In this document: piece by piece, positions 23,638 through 32,490 of the stretch
Position numbering within the stretch: position 1 is the first letter of the stretch
Layout of the letters: every line of letters starts with the position of its first letter
Assembly: GCF_900106995.1 (NCBI RefSeq)
Contig: NZ_FNOK01000046.1
Coordinates: 16,034-80,033 of the forward strand
Reading direction: 5' to 3'
DNA: 64,000 nucleotides
Source: Saccharopolyspora shandongensis
GTDB lineage: Bacteria; Actinomycetota; Actinomycetes; Mycobacteriales; Pseudonocardiaceae
The notes under the pieces: model-generated
What the model was told of the DNA's origin: nothing
Seen by the model: the letters and a program-made list of their open reading frames with translations, nothing else
Databases searched by the model: none
Position numbers and translations under genes: made by a program

Positions 23638-24831
23638 TTGTCGCTGTTCGTGGAACCGTCTTCGCCGGCCGCCGCGCACGAGGCGGTGCGCGACCTGGTG
23701 CCGCGCATCGCCGCGCGTGCCGGGCACTACGACGCCGAAGGTGCCTTTCCCCGCGAGGATTTCGCCGATCTGCGCGCCCGCCGGCTGCTGGGCCTCATGG
23801 TTCCCGTGGAACTGGGCGGTTTCGGCGCGTCGTTCGCCGACTACGCCGCGGTCGCGACCGAACTGGCCGCCGGCGCCGGCTCCACGGCGCTGATCTTCAA
23901 CATGCACGCCTCCGTCACCGGCGCGCTCGCGCACACACCCGAAGAACTGCTGCGGCAGCTGGGCGCGCCGGAGAGCTGTTTCGCCGCGCGGGACAGGCTG
24001 CTCTCAGCGGCCGCCGACGGGGCGCTCTACTCGGTGGCGATGAGCGAACGCGGCACGGGCTCGCGGCTTTCACGCACCACCGCGGAGTTCCGCCGCCGCG
24101 ACGGCGGTTACCGCATCACCGGCAGCAAGGCGTTCGTCTCCGGTGCCGGTCACGCGGACGCGTACCTGGTCACCGCCAAGGACGCCGACGCCGCCGAGCC
24201 GAAGGTGTCCTACTTCCTGGTTCCGGCCGACGAGGGCATCCAGGTGGAGCCGACCTGGGATTCGCTGGGCATGCGCGCCACCGGTAGCCACGACGTGCAC
24301 TTCGAGGTGTCGGTGGGCGCCGACGCGCTGCTGGGCGGGATCGAGGGGATCACGCTGCTGGTCGCGCAGGTGATGCCGCAATGGCTCGTCGCGTCGTACG
24401 CCGCCGTCTACGTCGGCGTGGCGCGGTCGGCGCTGCGCGAAGGCGGCGCGCACCTGCGCGAACGCGGGCTGCACACCCTGCCGGCCGTACGGTCCCGGAT
24501 GGGCCGGGCGGATGCGGCGGTCGCCGCGGCCGACGCCGTGGTGCGGGAGGCCTCGCGGAGGGTGGCGCAGCGGCCGGGGGAGCCGGAGACGAACCGCTGG
24601 GTGTGGCGGGCGAAGCTGATCGCGGGCGACACCGCCGCCGCGGTGGCCTCGTCGGTGCTGGAGGCGGCCGGGGCGTCGGCGACGCGGCGTGGCCACTCGC
24701 TGGAGCGGATCTACCGCGATGCCCGCTGCGGCGCGCTGCAACCGGCGACCTCCGACGTCTGCGCCGATTGGCTCGGCGTGGCCGCACTGGGCGGCGACCC
24801 CGACGACGAGACCGAGTCGCCCCGTTGGTGA
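23638..24831 (+). CDS. Acyl-CoA dehydrogenase family protein
   Basis: A 397-residue flavoprotein. N-terminal helical domain (VPRIAARAGHYDAEGAFPREDFADLRARRLLGLMVPVELGG), middle domain (YSVAMSERGTGSRLS, GYRITGSKAFVSGAGHADAYLV) and C-terminal helical domain (LERIYRDARCGALQPATSDVCADWLG). The usual catalytic Glu is not obvious, so it may be one of the FAD monooxygenase or dehydrogenase variants of secondary metabolism. The start is TTG 23638, preceded by AAGAAGGGG. Its stop overlaps the polyketide synthase GTG. Confidence 0.8.
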   Translation: MSLFVEPSSPAAAHEAVRDLVPRIAARAGHYDAEGAFPREDFADLRARRLLGLMVPVELGGFGASFADYAAVATELAAGAGSTALIFNMHASVTGALAHTPEELLRQLGAPESCFAARDRLLSAAADGALYSVAMSERGTGSRLSRTTAEFRRRDGGYRITGSKAFVSGAGHADAYLVTAKDADAAEPKVSYFLVPADEGIQVEPTWDSLGMRATGSHDVHFEVSVGADALLGGIEGITLLVAQVMPQWLVASYAAVYVGVARSALREGGAHLRERGLHTLPAVRSRMGRADAAVAAADAVVREASRRVAQRPGEPETNRWVWRAKLIAGDTAAAVASSVLEAAGASATRRGHSLERIYRDARCGALQPATSDVCADWLGVAALGGDPDDETESPRW

Positions 24832-25865
24832 CGCCGCTGATCGCCGGATTGGGCTCGGCGCTGCCGGACACAGCCGAGCAGCAGTCGCTGTGGGACGGCT
24901 TCTTCCGGGAGCACTTCCGCGGCAGCCGCCTCGCCCGGCGGGTGTTCGCCGGAGCCGGGGTGCGGCGCAGGCACACCGTCGCCAATCCGATCAAGGAAGA
25001 CCTCTCCGGCTGGTCCACGGCGGCCCGGATGCGCCGCTTCGACGAGGAAGCCCCGCGGCTGGGGCACCAGGCCGTCGCCGCGGCGCTGGACGACGCCGGG
25101 ATCGGCGCCGACGAGATCGGCCTGCTCACCGTCGCCACCTGCACCGGCTACGGCACACCAGGCCTGGACATCAAGCTCGCCGGATCCCTCGGACTGCGCC
25201 CCGACCTGCGGCGGCTGTTCGTCGGGCACATGGGCTGCTACGCGGCGCTGCCCGCGCTGGGCGGCGTCGCGGATTTCGTCGCGGCGCACGGCCGTGCGGC
25301 GGTGCTGCTCTGCCTGGAGCTGACCTCGCTGCACATCCAGCCGCCGACCGACGACCCGCAGCAGGTCGTCTCGCACGCGCTCTTCGGCGATGCGGCGGTG
25401 GCGGCGGTCCTGCACCCGGCGGCGGCCGGGCTCGAGGTCGTCGACATCGCCGCCTTCACCGACGACACCGCGAGCTCGCACATGACCTGGGAGATCACCG
25501 ATCTCGGCTTCCGGATGGGGCTTTCGCCGCAGGTGCCGGAGGTGCTGGCCCGGCACCTCGGCCCGGTGCTCGACGACCTGCTCGGCCGCAACGGCTTGCG
25601 GAGCGCCGACGTCCAGGGCTGGGCGGTGCACCCGGGCGGTCCGCGCATCCTCGACACCGTCGAGGACACCCTCGGGCTCCCGCCTGCCGCGTTGCAACCG
25701 TCGCGCGAAGTACTCGCCGAGCACGGCAATTGCTCGTCCGCGACGCTGCTGCTGGTCCTGGAGGAACTCCTGGCCGGCGGGCTCCGCGACGGGAACCACG
25801 TCGTCGCGCTGGCCTTCGGCCCAGGCCTGACGCTTTACGCCGCGCTGCTGAGAGCCATCCTGTAA
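24828..25865 (+). CDS. Type III polyketide synthase (chalcone synthase-like)
   Basis: The 345-residue thiolase-fold enzyme has the full triad: C137 in VGHMGCYAAL, H268 in WAVHPGGPRILD, and N301 in AEHGNCSSAT. The GFGPG-type loop appears as AFGPGLTLYAA. Type III synthases extend an acyl-CoA starter with malonyl-CoA to give pyrones, resorcinols or naphthalenes. Coupling (GTGA) to the acyl-CoA dehydrogenase, with a methyltransferase and prenyltransferase close by, suggests a modified small aromatic or an alkylresorcinol-like lipid. Exact product unknown. Confidence 0.9.
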   Translation: MTPLIAGLGSALPDTAEQQSLWDGFFREHFRGSRLARRVFAGAGVRRRHTVANPIKEDLSGWSTAARMRRFDEEAPRLGHQAVAAALDDAGIGADEIGLLTVATCTGYGTPGLDIKLAGSLGLRPDLRRLFVGHMGCYAALPALGGVADFVAAHGRAAVLLCLELTSLHIQPPTDDPQQVVSHALFGDAAVAAVLHPAAAGLEVVDIAAFTDDTASSHMTWEITDLGFRMGLSPQVPEVLARHLGPVLDDLLGRNGLRSADVQGWAVHPGGPRILDTVEDTLGLPPAALQPSREVLAEHGNCSSATLLLVLEELLAGGLRDGNHVVALAFGPGLTLYAALLRAIL

Positions 25866-25867
25866 TC

Positions 25868-26557
25868 ATGGAAACCGAACCACTCACACCGGTCGCGCCG
25901 CATCGGGTGCGCTGCTCGTTCAGCGAGCAAGGTTGGAGCGACGTCGTGTTCGCGCACTGGCCTTGCGCGGAACGGGACATCGCGCCGCTGCTGCCGCCGC
26001 GCACCCGGCCCGACCTGTTCGACGGCACGGCCTGGGTCGGCGTGGTCGGCCTGGGGATGTCGGTGCGCAGCCCGCTGCCTGCGCGGTTCGCCGAGCTCAA
26101 CGTGCGGACCTTCGCCGTCGACGAGCGCGGCCGCCGCGGCCTGGTGTTCTTCTCCCTGGAGGCGTCGCATCCGGGTTTCGTCCGCGTGGCCAGGGCGGTC
26201 GGCCGCCTGCCGTACCGTTCGGCGGCGGTCGAGTGCACCAAGACGGCGACCGAAACCGCTTACCGCGTCGAGCGATCCGGCGTCGGCCTGGGGCTGCGCG
26301 TCCGGCGCGGCGGCCGTATCGCGCCGACCGGTCTGGACCGGTTCCTGACCGAGCGCTGGCGGATGTTTTCGACCTGGTACCGCTGGCCCATCGAGGTTCC
26401 GGTGGCGCACGAGCCCTGGGCCCTGGATTCCGCTGAACTGCTGGACTTCACCGACGCCGGGCTGCTCGCCGAGTTCGGGCTGGCGCCGCCGAGCCGGCCC
26501 GTCGTCCGGTTCGCGTCCAGAGTGGACGCCCGGTTCGGCCTGCCGGCGCCGTTGTGA
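25868..26557 (+). CDS. DUF2071 (YqjF-like) protein
   Basis: A 229-residue protein of the DUF2071/YqjF family, related to acetoacetate decarboxylase-like folds: VVFAHWPCAERDIAPLLPPRTRPDLFDGTAWVGVVG near the start, ELNVRTFAVDERGRRGLVFFSLEAS in the middle, and LDRFLTERWRMFSTW near the C-terminus. Function is unknown in the family. It follows the polyketide synthase by two bases, so it is likely in that operon. A bidirectional terminator lies just behind it. Confidence 0.8.
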   Translation: METEPLTPVAPHRVRCSFSEQGWSDVVFAHWPCAERDIAPLLPPRTRPDLFDGTAWVGVVGLGMSVRSPLPARFAELNVRTFAVDERGRRGLVFFSLEASHPGFVRVARAVGRLPYRSAAVECTKTATETAYRVERSGVGLGLRVRRGGRIAPTGLDRFLTERWRMFSTWYRWPIEVPVAHEPWALDSAELLDFTDAGLLAEFGLAPPSRPVVRFASRVDARFGLPAPL

Positions 26558-26559
26558 CA

Positions 26560-26596
26560 CGGCGGGCCCGGCTCCGAGTGGAGCGCGGGCCCGCCG
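26560..26596. terminator. Bidirectional terminator between DUF2071 and LPMO genes
   Basis: The outer stem CGGCGGGCCCG (26560-26570) pairs with CGGGCCCGCCG (26586-26596), and the inner stem GCTCC with GGAGC around a GAGT loop. It separates two convergent genes. Confidence 0.8.
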
Positions 26597-26623
26597 GTTC
26601 AGGGGAAAAGCCGCTGGAAGCGA

Positions 26624-27145
26624 TCACTCGCCGCCGACGTTGAGGTCGACGCAGGCGTAGAAGGCGTTCGCCGTGTCGGCGACGTTCCAGACCGCCAGCA
26701 CCTTCTGCTTGCCGCTGACGCCGCCGAGGTCGACGGTGTGCGACAGCTGCGACGGCGGCTGCTGGCCGCCCTGGTCGAACACGGCGACGCGGTTGCCGCC
26801 GATGAAGTACTCCCAGGTCGAGGTGCGGTGCGCGGCGGTGAGCGTCCAGTTGAAGGTGACGGAGTTGCCGACCGGCGTCGCGGTCCAGCCCTTGCCGTCG
26901 TCGTCGAGCTCCGCGAAGCCCGCGTTGCCACCGCTGCAGCTGGTCAGGCCCTTCGGGCCCTCGACGCTCTGCGGCTCGTACTTGATGGCGCCGCACGGGA
27001 CGGTGCCCTGGGCGCACTGGGCCTGCCGGCTCGGCGGCGAGTCGATGTAGCCGTGCGCGCTGGCGGTGCTGGTGGGGATCGCGACGAGAGCGGGGGCGAG
27101 CGCCGCGCCGACGATGGCTGCGGCGAGTTTCGGCTTCTTGTTCAT
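26624..27145 (-). CDS. Lytic polysaccharide monooxygenase (AA10, chitin-binding protein)
   Basis: The 173-residue secreted protein has a signal peptide (1-30, ending STASA). The mature protein begins at H31, which with H106 (TAAHRTSTWEYF) forms the copper histidine brace. F162 is in the usual axial position (NAFYACVDLNV). Cys pairs are consistent with secretion. AA10 enzymes oxidatively cleave chitin or cellulose. It has no extra carbohydrate-binding module. The ATG at 27145 fits the signal peptide. A DasR-type operator at 27281-27294 suggests control by N-acetylglucosamine availability, which favours chitin. Confidence 0.93.
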   Translation of the reverse strand: MNKKPKLAAAIVGAALAPALVAIPTSTASAHGYIDSPPSRQAQCAQGTVPCGAIKYEPQSVEGPKGLTSCSGGNAGFAELDDDGKGWTATPVGNSVTFNWTLTAAHRTSTWEYFIGGNRVAVFDQGGQQPPSQLSHTVDLGGVSGKQKVLAVWNVADTANAFYACVDLNVGGE

Positions 27146-27687
27146 CTCAGCTCCTTCGGAGGAAACCGCCTGGTCCGGAGGGTGGTGCCGGACCGGTGGT
27201 GCTGGGTGGAACTTGGCCGAGGAAGGGAGAGGGGACTCCGACGACCACCGGCCCGGCGGGTCGGACCCCGCGCTGAGCCGATGGTCTGGACCATAAGTTT
27301 CTGGTGTCGTGGCGGTCAAGATTTGCCCGGTCCGCGTTTTTCCCAGGCCGTTTGCCAGTTTTCACCTGACGTTCATGTGGCGGGCTTCGTAGCAAAGGTG
27401 TCCAATGTGGACTTAAGGTGAATTGTGCAGGGCTTTCGGGTGCCGGTCCGCGTAGTGGGACGATCGGCGTCTTCGTTGACACCGGCGCCGGGTCGCTCGA
27501 CGATTGCCCGGTGCTGATCACGTTCACCCGCCGCCGGCACGTCGACCTCCGTCGCGTGGCGAGCCAGGCGTGTCGCCGATGATGCCGCGCAGCGCGGCGC
27601 ATCGAGCTTTCAAGTCCTAAGAGGACATTCGAATTCCGGATCATTTCCCGGGTCGCCGCCGGCGACCCCGTCTGGAGGTGCGTGGAC
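27146..27687. other. Divergent intergenic region, LPMO and luciferase-like genes
   Basis: About 540 bases without a convincing gene. It holds the DasR-like operator at 27281-27294 and a GTCCA-ATG-TGGAC inverted repeat at 27400-27412, and GGAGG at 27674-27678 for the rightward gene. Confidence 0.5.
27281..27294. promoter_or_regulatory. DasR-responsive element-like operator
   Basis: ATGGTCTGGACCAT is a perfect ATGGTC-N2-GACCAT inverted repeat, matching the core of the DasR dre consensus (TGGTCTAGACCA) except for one centre base. It lies 136 bases upstream of the LPMO ATG. DasR is known to control chitinolytic genes in actinomycetes. Confidence 0.7.
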
Positions 27688-28722
27688 GTGCAGTTGGGCA
27701 TCCTGAGTCTGGGCAGCACGCAGCCGGACCCGCTGACCGGTGAAACCCGTTCGGCCACCGAGCACTTCGACGACGTCGTGCGGCTGGCCGAGTTCGCCGA
27801 ACAACTGGGCCTGGACTACTTCGGCTTCGGCGAACACCACGCGGGCCGGACGGTCGCCACGGCGCCGCCCGTGGTGCTCGCCGCGATCGCGGCGAGCACC
27901 AGCCGGATCCGGCTGATCACCACGGTCACGCTGCTGAGCACCCTCGACCCGCTGCGGGTGGCCGAGGACTACGCCACCCTCGACCACCTGTCGCACGGCC
28001 GGCTCGAACTGATCGTGGGCAAGGGCAATTCCGCCGACCCCTACACCATGTTCGGCTACGACCGCGAGCACCAGTGGGAGCTGCAGGCCGAGCACTACGA
28101 GCTGCTGCACCGGCTTTGGCGCGAGGAAGAAGTCACGTTCAGCGGCCGGTTCCGCGGCCGGCTGGAGGGCGTCACCAGCCTGCCGCGGCCGCTGCAGACC
28201 CCGCCGCCGGTCTGGCACGGCGTCGCCACCAGCCAGGCCTCGCCGGACCTCGCCGCCCGCTTCGGCGACCCGATCTTCGTCGCCAACGCGATCCAGCCGA
28301 TGGAGAACTACGGGAAGCTCGTTGACCACTACCGGGAGCGCTGGGCCGCCTACGGCCGCGACCCGGCGCAGGCCGGGGTGGGCTCCGGCAGGCTGCTGTT
28401 CGTCGGCAAGACCTCCCAGCAGGCGAGGGAAGAGCTGCGTCCGTACTACGAGGCCCAGTGGACCGACCGCGATCCCACGCGGGACCGCGGCGGGGTCGGC
28501 GACGAGCCGACCGGGCAGACCCTGGAGAGCAACATCGCCGCCGGCGGGCTGTTCGCGGGCAGCCCGCAGGAGATCGTGGACAAGGTCGGCACCTACCGGG
28601 AGCGGTTCGGGCACGACCTGATGATCTTCGGCCCGCAGATCGGCGGCATGCCCTACGGGCCCGTCGCCGACTCCCTCGACCTGTTCGCCACGGAGGTCGC
28701 GCCGCACCTGCGATCCCTCTGA
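27688..28722 (+). CDS. Luciferase-like (LLM) flavin-dependent monooxygenase
   Basis: A 344-residue TIM-barrel oxidoreductase of the bacterial luciferase family: LAEFAEQLGLDYFGFGEHHAGRTVATAPPVVLAAIAA, then TTVTLLSTLDPLRVAEDYATLDHLSHGRLELIVGKGN, then QALSGGLF-like SNIAAGGLFAGSPQEIVDKVGTYRE. It likely uses FMNH2 or F420H2; the substrate is unknown. I chose GTG 27688, nine bases behind GGAGG; GTG 27682 would sit too close. It is followed by an MFS transporter on the same strand. Confidence 0.85.
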   Translation: MQLGILSLGSTQPDPLTGETRSATEHFDDVVRLAEFAEQLGLDYFGFGEHHAGRTVATAPPVVLAAIAASTSRIRLITTVTLLSTLDPLRVAEDYATLDHLSHGRLELIVGKGNSADPYTMFGYDREHQWELQAEHYELLHRLWREEEVTFSGRFRGRLEGVTSLPRPLQTPPPVWHGVATSQASPDLAARFGDPIFVANAIQPMENYGKLVDHYRERWAAYGRDPAQAGVGSGRLLFVGKTSQQAREELRPYYEAQWTDRDPTRDRGGVGDEPTGQTLESNIAAGGLFAGSPQEIVDKVGTYRERFGHDLMIFGPQIGGMPYGPVADSLDLFATEVAPHLRSL

Positions 28723-28822
28723 TCCGCGGCCTCGGGCAAAACGGACGTATGCGGGCCCGCCGCTCGACTCCGCACCCGCGCTGTGATCGACTGCCGGGAG
28801 ATCTCGTGCGGCGAAGGGCGGT

Positions 28823-29950
28823 GTGGTGAACGCGCGCGTCGCCCTCTACATCGGCGGACTGCTCGGGCCGTTCGGGGGCGGCGTCGTCTCCGCCATGCTG
28901 CCGGAGCTCAGCAGCGGATTCGGCGTGTCGCAGGGCATCGCGGCCACGTCGCTGACGGTGTACCTGCTGCCGTTCGCGATCGTCATGCTGGTCTCCGGCA
29001 GCCTCGGCGAGCGGTGGGGCATGAGCCGCAGCATCCGCGTCGCCTACGCCGGGTACGCGGTCGTGGCGTTGCTGGCCGCCGTCGCCCCGTGGTTCTGGCT
29101 CTTCCAGGCCAGCCGCGCCTTGCAGGGCATCGCGAACGCGTTCACCACGCCGCTGCTGCTGGCCAAGCTCGCCGCCGTCACGCCGAAGGAGCGGCTCGGG
29201 CGGGCGCTGGGCACCTACGGCGCGATGCAGGCGATCGGGCAGACGTCCGCGCCGCTGGTCGGCGGGCTCGCGGCGGAAGGCGCCTGGCAGTGGGCTTTCG
29301 TCGGCCTCGCGGCGGTCGCCGCGGCGCTGGCGATCAGCCCGCTGCCGCCGGATTCGCGAGACGGCGCGGCGCAGCGGCCCGCCTCGTTGCGGGACGCCTG
29401 GCGGAAATCCGTGCTGCTGACCGGCGGCGTCGCCTTCGTTTCCTGGGCCTGCCTGGCGGGTCTGCCGTTCCTGGTCTCGTTCCGGCTGGACGACGCTTTC
29501 GCGCTGAGCCCGAGCGCGCGCGGCCTGGTGCTCACCGCCTACGGCGTGGCGGGCGCGGTCGGCGCCCGGTTGACCGGCGGGGCGGTGGACCGGTTCGGCC
29601 AGCGCGCCATCGTGTGCGTCGGGTTGCTGTTCGCGGCCCTGGCGGTCGGCGCCGTCGGCCTGGTCTCCTGGCTGCCCGCGGTCGCGGTTGCCTGGGCGGT
29701 CAGCGGCGTCTGCGGGCAGCTGATCCTGGTCGGCATCCACGCCACGGTGCTCACCGGCGGGGCCAGCGGGCGAGGAGGGATCATCTCCGTGGTCACCGCG
29801 CTGAGGTTCCTCGGGATGTCGGCCTCCCCGGCGGCGTTCACCGGCCTCTACCGGTATGACGCGGCGCTGGGCTTCCTGCTCCCGGCCGCGCTGCTGGTGC
29901 TGACAATTCCCGTTGTTGCCGTTTGGTGGCCGCGCAAAGCGCCCGGTTGA
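28823..29950 (+). CDS. MFS transporter
   Basis: A 375-residue membrane protein with about twelve hydrophobic segments. The loop motif between segments 2 and 3 is GSLGERWGMSRSIRVAYAGY (MFS motif A form). RALQGIANAFTTPLLL and GTYGAMQAIGQTSAPLVGG (motif C-like) suggest a drug/metabolite antiporter group. GTG 28823 or GTG 28826 may start it. The substrate is unknown; a role linked to the preceding monooxygenase is possible only from adjacency. Confidence 0.82.
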   Translation: MVNARVALYIGGLLGPFGGGVVSAMLPELSSGFGVSQGIAATSLTVYLLPFAIVMLVSGSLGERWGMSRSIRVAYAGYAVVALLAAVAPWFWLFQASRALQGIANAFTTPLLLAKLAAVTPKERLGRALGTYGAMQAIGQTSAPLVGGLAAEGAWQWAFVGLAAVAAALAISPLPPDSRDGAAQRPASLRDAWRKSVLLTGGVAFVSWACLAGLPFLVSFRLDDAFALSPSARGLVLTAYGVAGAVGARLTGGAVDRFGQRAIVCVGLLFAALAVGAVGLVSWLPAVAVAWAVSGVCGQLILVGIHATVLTGGASGRGGIISVVTALRFLGMSASPAAFTGLYRYDAALGFLLPAALLVLTIPVVAVWWPRKAPG

Positions 29951-30180
29951 TCGATACCGGCGTCGGCATTTTCCCAGTTTGCGCCGGATCCGCGCCGAGC
30001 CCGGACACCGTGCGTTACCGAATCCGATCACCGTCCGATACCGGACCGCGCCAATTGGTTCACCCAATGGTGATCGTTCGTGTGGCAGGCTTCGTCCTGC
30101 TTGAACGACAGTCCTGCCGGTCGGGCACGGGCGCGGATGTTGTGCGGCGCGGCCGGCGAAGAGGCGAGAGGACAACGCCC

Positions 30181-30975
30181 GTGAAGATCGCCCGTTGGAA
30201 ACCGCTGACCCTGTTATTCAGCGCCGCGTTGGTGGTCGTGCCCACGACCGCCACGCTGGCGGCCCCCGATGCGACGGCGGATTCCGTCGTCGAGGACTAC
30301 TACCAGGACGCGATCGGCAAGACCGGTCCCGAACTCAAGACCGCCCTGCACGGGATCATCAGCAGCGGCACCACGACCCTGACCTACAACGAGGTCTGGG
30401 ACGCGCTGAAGGTCACCGATGAGGATCCGAACAACAACGCCAACGTGATCCTGCTCTACACCGGCCGTTCGCAGGGCAAGGACACCAACGGCGGCGACGC
30501 CGACGACTGGAACCGGGAGCACGTCTGGGCGAAGTCCCACGGCGACTTCGGCACCTCGCCCGGTCCCGGCACCGACGTGCACCACCTGCGCCCGACCGAC
30601 GTCACCGTGAACTCGGATCGCGGCAACAAGGACTTCGACATGGGCGGCACCGAGTCCGAGGAAGCGCCCGGCAACTTCACCGACGGCGACTCCTGGGAGC
30701 CGCGCGACGAGGTGAAGGGCGACGTCGCCCGGATGATCTTCTACATGGCGGTGCGCTGGGACGGCGGCGACGGCTTCGCCGACCTCGAGGTCAACGACAA
30801 CGTCGACAACGGCAGCAACCCGTTCATCGGCCGCGTTTCGGTGCTGAAGCAGTGGAACGAGCAGGACCCGCCGGACGCCGGCGAGCAGCGCCGCAACCAG
30901 GTGATCTTCGACCAGTTCCAGCACAACCGGAACCCGTTCATCGACCACCCCGAGTGGGTCGCCGAGATCTGGTGA
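30181..30975 (+). CDS. Secreted endonuclease I family nuclease
   Basis: A 264-residue protein with a signal peptide (1 to about 28, ending LAAP). The EndA/NucM-type endonuclease I domain follows: DWNREHVWAKSHGDFG with the catalytic His, TDVHHLRPTDVTVNSDRGNKDFD, and KGDVARMIFYMAVRWDG. It degrades DNA non-specifically outside the cell, probably for nutrient or phosphate supply. The GTG start at 30181 lies ten bases behind GAGAGGA. The C-terminus QRRNQVIFDQFQHNRNPFIDHPEWVAEIW is typical of the family. Confidence 0.92.
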   Translation: MKIARWKPLTLLFSAALVVVPTTATLAAPDATADSVVEDYYQDAIGKTGPELKTALHGIISSGTTTLTYNEVWDALKVTDEDPNNNANVILLYTGRSQGKDTNGGDADDWNREHVWAKSHGDFGTSPGPGTDVHHLRPTDVTVNSDRGNKDFDMGGTESEEAPGNFTDGDSWEPRDEVKGDVARMIFYMAVRWDGGDGFADLEVNDNVDNGSNPFIGRVSVLKQWNEQDPPDAGEQRRNQVIFDQFQHNRNPFIDHPEWVAEIW

Positions 30976-30989
30976 CGATTCCCAGCCGA

Positions 30990-31027
30990 GGGGCGCCCCC
31001 GCCGGTCCGACCCGGCGGAGGCGTCCC
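30990..31027. terminator. Terminator between endonuclease I and hydrolase genes
   Basis: The 16-base arms 30990-31005 and 31012-31027 pair with two mismatches around a TCCGAC loop. It separates convergent genes. Confidence 0.75.
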
Positions 31028-31885
31028 TCACGCCGTTTCCGCGGCCGACAGGAAGTCTGCGAGGATTTCGTTCAGGCGGGCGGCATTCCCGGTCGGGATC
31101 GCATGATGGCCGACGCCGGGCAGCAGCGCCGTGCGGACGCCGGGCACCACGCGCTCGGCCTGCGCGAGCAGGCGGCGCGGGTCGTGGGCCTTGCTGTGCT
31201 CCGCCGCCAGCACGAGGGTCGGGACGGTCAGGCGCGACGGGTCGGGATTGGGCCTGGTGACCGGCTTCGCGGCCCGGAACTCCGCGCCGCGGGCCTGCAG
31301 TTCGAGGCAGGCCGGGTCGATGCCGGCGCCGCCGGTCTCCCAGCGCAGGAAGTCGCGCGTTCGGCGCGGTGCGGGCCGCAGCAGCATCGGCAGGGCGCGC
31401 AGCAGGTAGCGCGGATTCCAGCGGGTGAAGCACGCCGTGGGGTCCAGCAGCGCGAGACTGCGCACCCGGGGCGAATGGAGGGCGTAGTGCAGGGCGATCC
31501 ACGCTCCGTAGGAATGCCCGCACACATCCGCCGCCTCGACGCCGAGGTGGTCGAGCACCTCGTCCAGCCAAGCCATCTGGTCGGCGACGCCGGAGACCGC
31601 CTTGCCATCGGCGACGCTGCGCCCCGCCTCGCCGATGAGATCGATGGCGTAGACCCGGTGCCGCTCGCCGAGGTCGCGGGCATTGGCGAACCACACCGTC
31701 GAGGTGGCTCCGCCGCCGGGCAGGAGCACCAACGGCGGGCCGTCCGGCGCACCGCAGGTGTGCACGCGGGTGCTGCCGTAGGCCGTCGGGACTTCGAGCG
31801 CGTCGACCGGGGCAGGCCACTTCGCCAGCACCGCGTCGTAGGCGGCGAAGAAGTCGTCGGCGCCGCGGGAGGTCCGGAAGTCCAT
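31028..31885 (-). CDS. Alpha/beta hydrolase
   Basis: A 285-residue hydrolase. Oxyanion region LLPGGGATSTVWFANARDL, nucleophile elbow GHSYGAW, and a catalytic His in GVGHHAIPTGNAARLNEILADFL. The acidic residue likely falls after VPTLVLAAEHSKAHDP. The substrate is unknown; the family includes esterases and meta-cleavage product hydrolases. It sits downstream of a PadR regulator and an operon with CoA-ligase and SDR genes on the same strand. Confidence 0.85.
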   Translation of the reverse strand: MDFRTSRGADDFFAAYDAVLAKWPAPVDALEVPTAYGSTRVHTCGAPDGPPLVLLPGGGATSTVWFANARDLGERHRVYAIDLIGEAGRSVADGKAVSGVADQMAWLDEVLDHLGVEAADVCGHSYGAWIALHYALHSPRVRSLALLDPTACFTRWNPRYLLRALPMLLRPAPRRTRDFLRWETGGAGIDPACLELQARGAEFRAAKPVTRPNPDPSRLTVPTLVLAAEHSKAHDPRRLLAQAERVVPGVRTALLPGVGHHAIPTGNAARLNEILADFLSAAETA

Positions 31886-31935
31886 CGTGCACCTCGTTCG
31901 TCGAATTGCCCGGCGATCGAGAGACTAGCCCTGCC

Positions 31936-32478
31936 TCAGTCCCGATCGGCGCGCAGCGCGGCCAGGATCTCGTCACACCAGGCCAGCATCGACTCCTCGG
32001 TGCGGATGCCGCCGCGCAGCACCAGGTACTGGTGCAGCTGCTGCCCGGAAAGGCCTTGCGGCGCGGGGAAATCCCGCTCCTCGATCGCGCGGTAAACGGC
32101 CAGCCGCTCGTCGTGCCCCTGGCGGTGCCGGGCGACCTCATCGGCGACCCGCTCGGTGTCGCCGAAGGACGCGCCGCGGATCTTCACCGACAGCTCGTTG
32201 CGGACGGGCGGCGGGTCCACCGGTTCGGCGAGCCAGCGCGCCAGCTCGGCGGCGCCGGACTCGCTGACCCGGTAGACCTTCTTGTCCGGGCGCTTGTCCT
32301 GCGCGACCTCGTCGCAGGACACCCAGTCCAGCTCGACCATCCGCTTCAGGCTCCGGTAGATCTGCTGGTGGCTGGCCGACCAGAAGTAACCGATGGACTT
32401 GTCGAACCGGCGCGCCAGCTCGTACCCGGATCCCGCGCGTTCCTGCAGGGAGACCAGGATGGCGTACTCCAACGACAT
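31936..32478 (-). CDS. PadR-family transcriptional regulator
   Basis: The 180-residue regulator has the PadR winged helix at the N-terminus (LEYAILVSLQERAGSGYELARRFDKSIGYFWSASHQQIYRSLKRMVELDWVSCDEV, KVYRVSESG) and the C-terminal helical Vir_act_alpha_C dimerisation domain. The AphA/VanR-type operator at 33532-33566, upstream of the neighbouring nitronate monooxygenase-like gene, is its likely target. Only four bases separate it from the preceding gene, and a CAGACT hexamer six bases before the ATG may allow a leaderless transcript. Confidence 0.92.
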   Translation of the reverse strand: MSLEYAILVSLQERAGSGYELARRFDKSIGYFWSASHQQIYRSLKRMVELDWVSCDEVAQDKRPDKKVYRVSESGAAELARWLAEPVDPPPVRNELSVKIRGASFGDTERVADEVARHRQGHDERLAVYRAIEERDFPAPQGLSGQQLHQYLVLRGGIRTEESMLAWCDEILAALRADRD

Positions 32479-32490
32479 CGGTTCAGTCTG
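32479..32490 (-). promoter_or_regulatory. Leaderless -10 element in front of the PadR gene
   Basis: On the minus strand CAGACT (32490-32485) is followed by GAACCG and then the ATG at 32478. The element overlaps the end of the upstream coding region. Confidence 0.4.

Noticed and set aside
27400..27412. GTCCA-ATG-TGGAC inverted repeat as an operator
   Set aside because: Short arms; similar TCCAC/GTGGAC strings recur by chance and in coding regions of this window.
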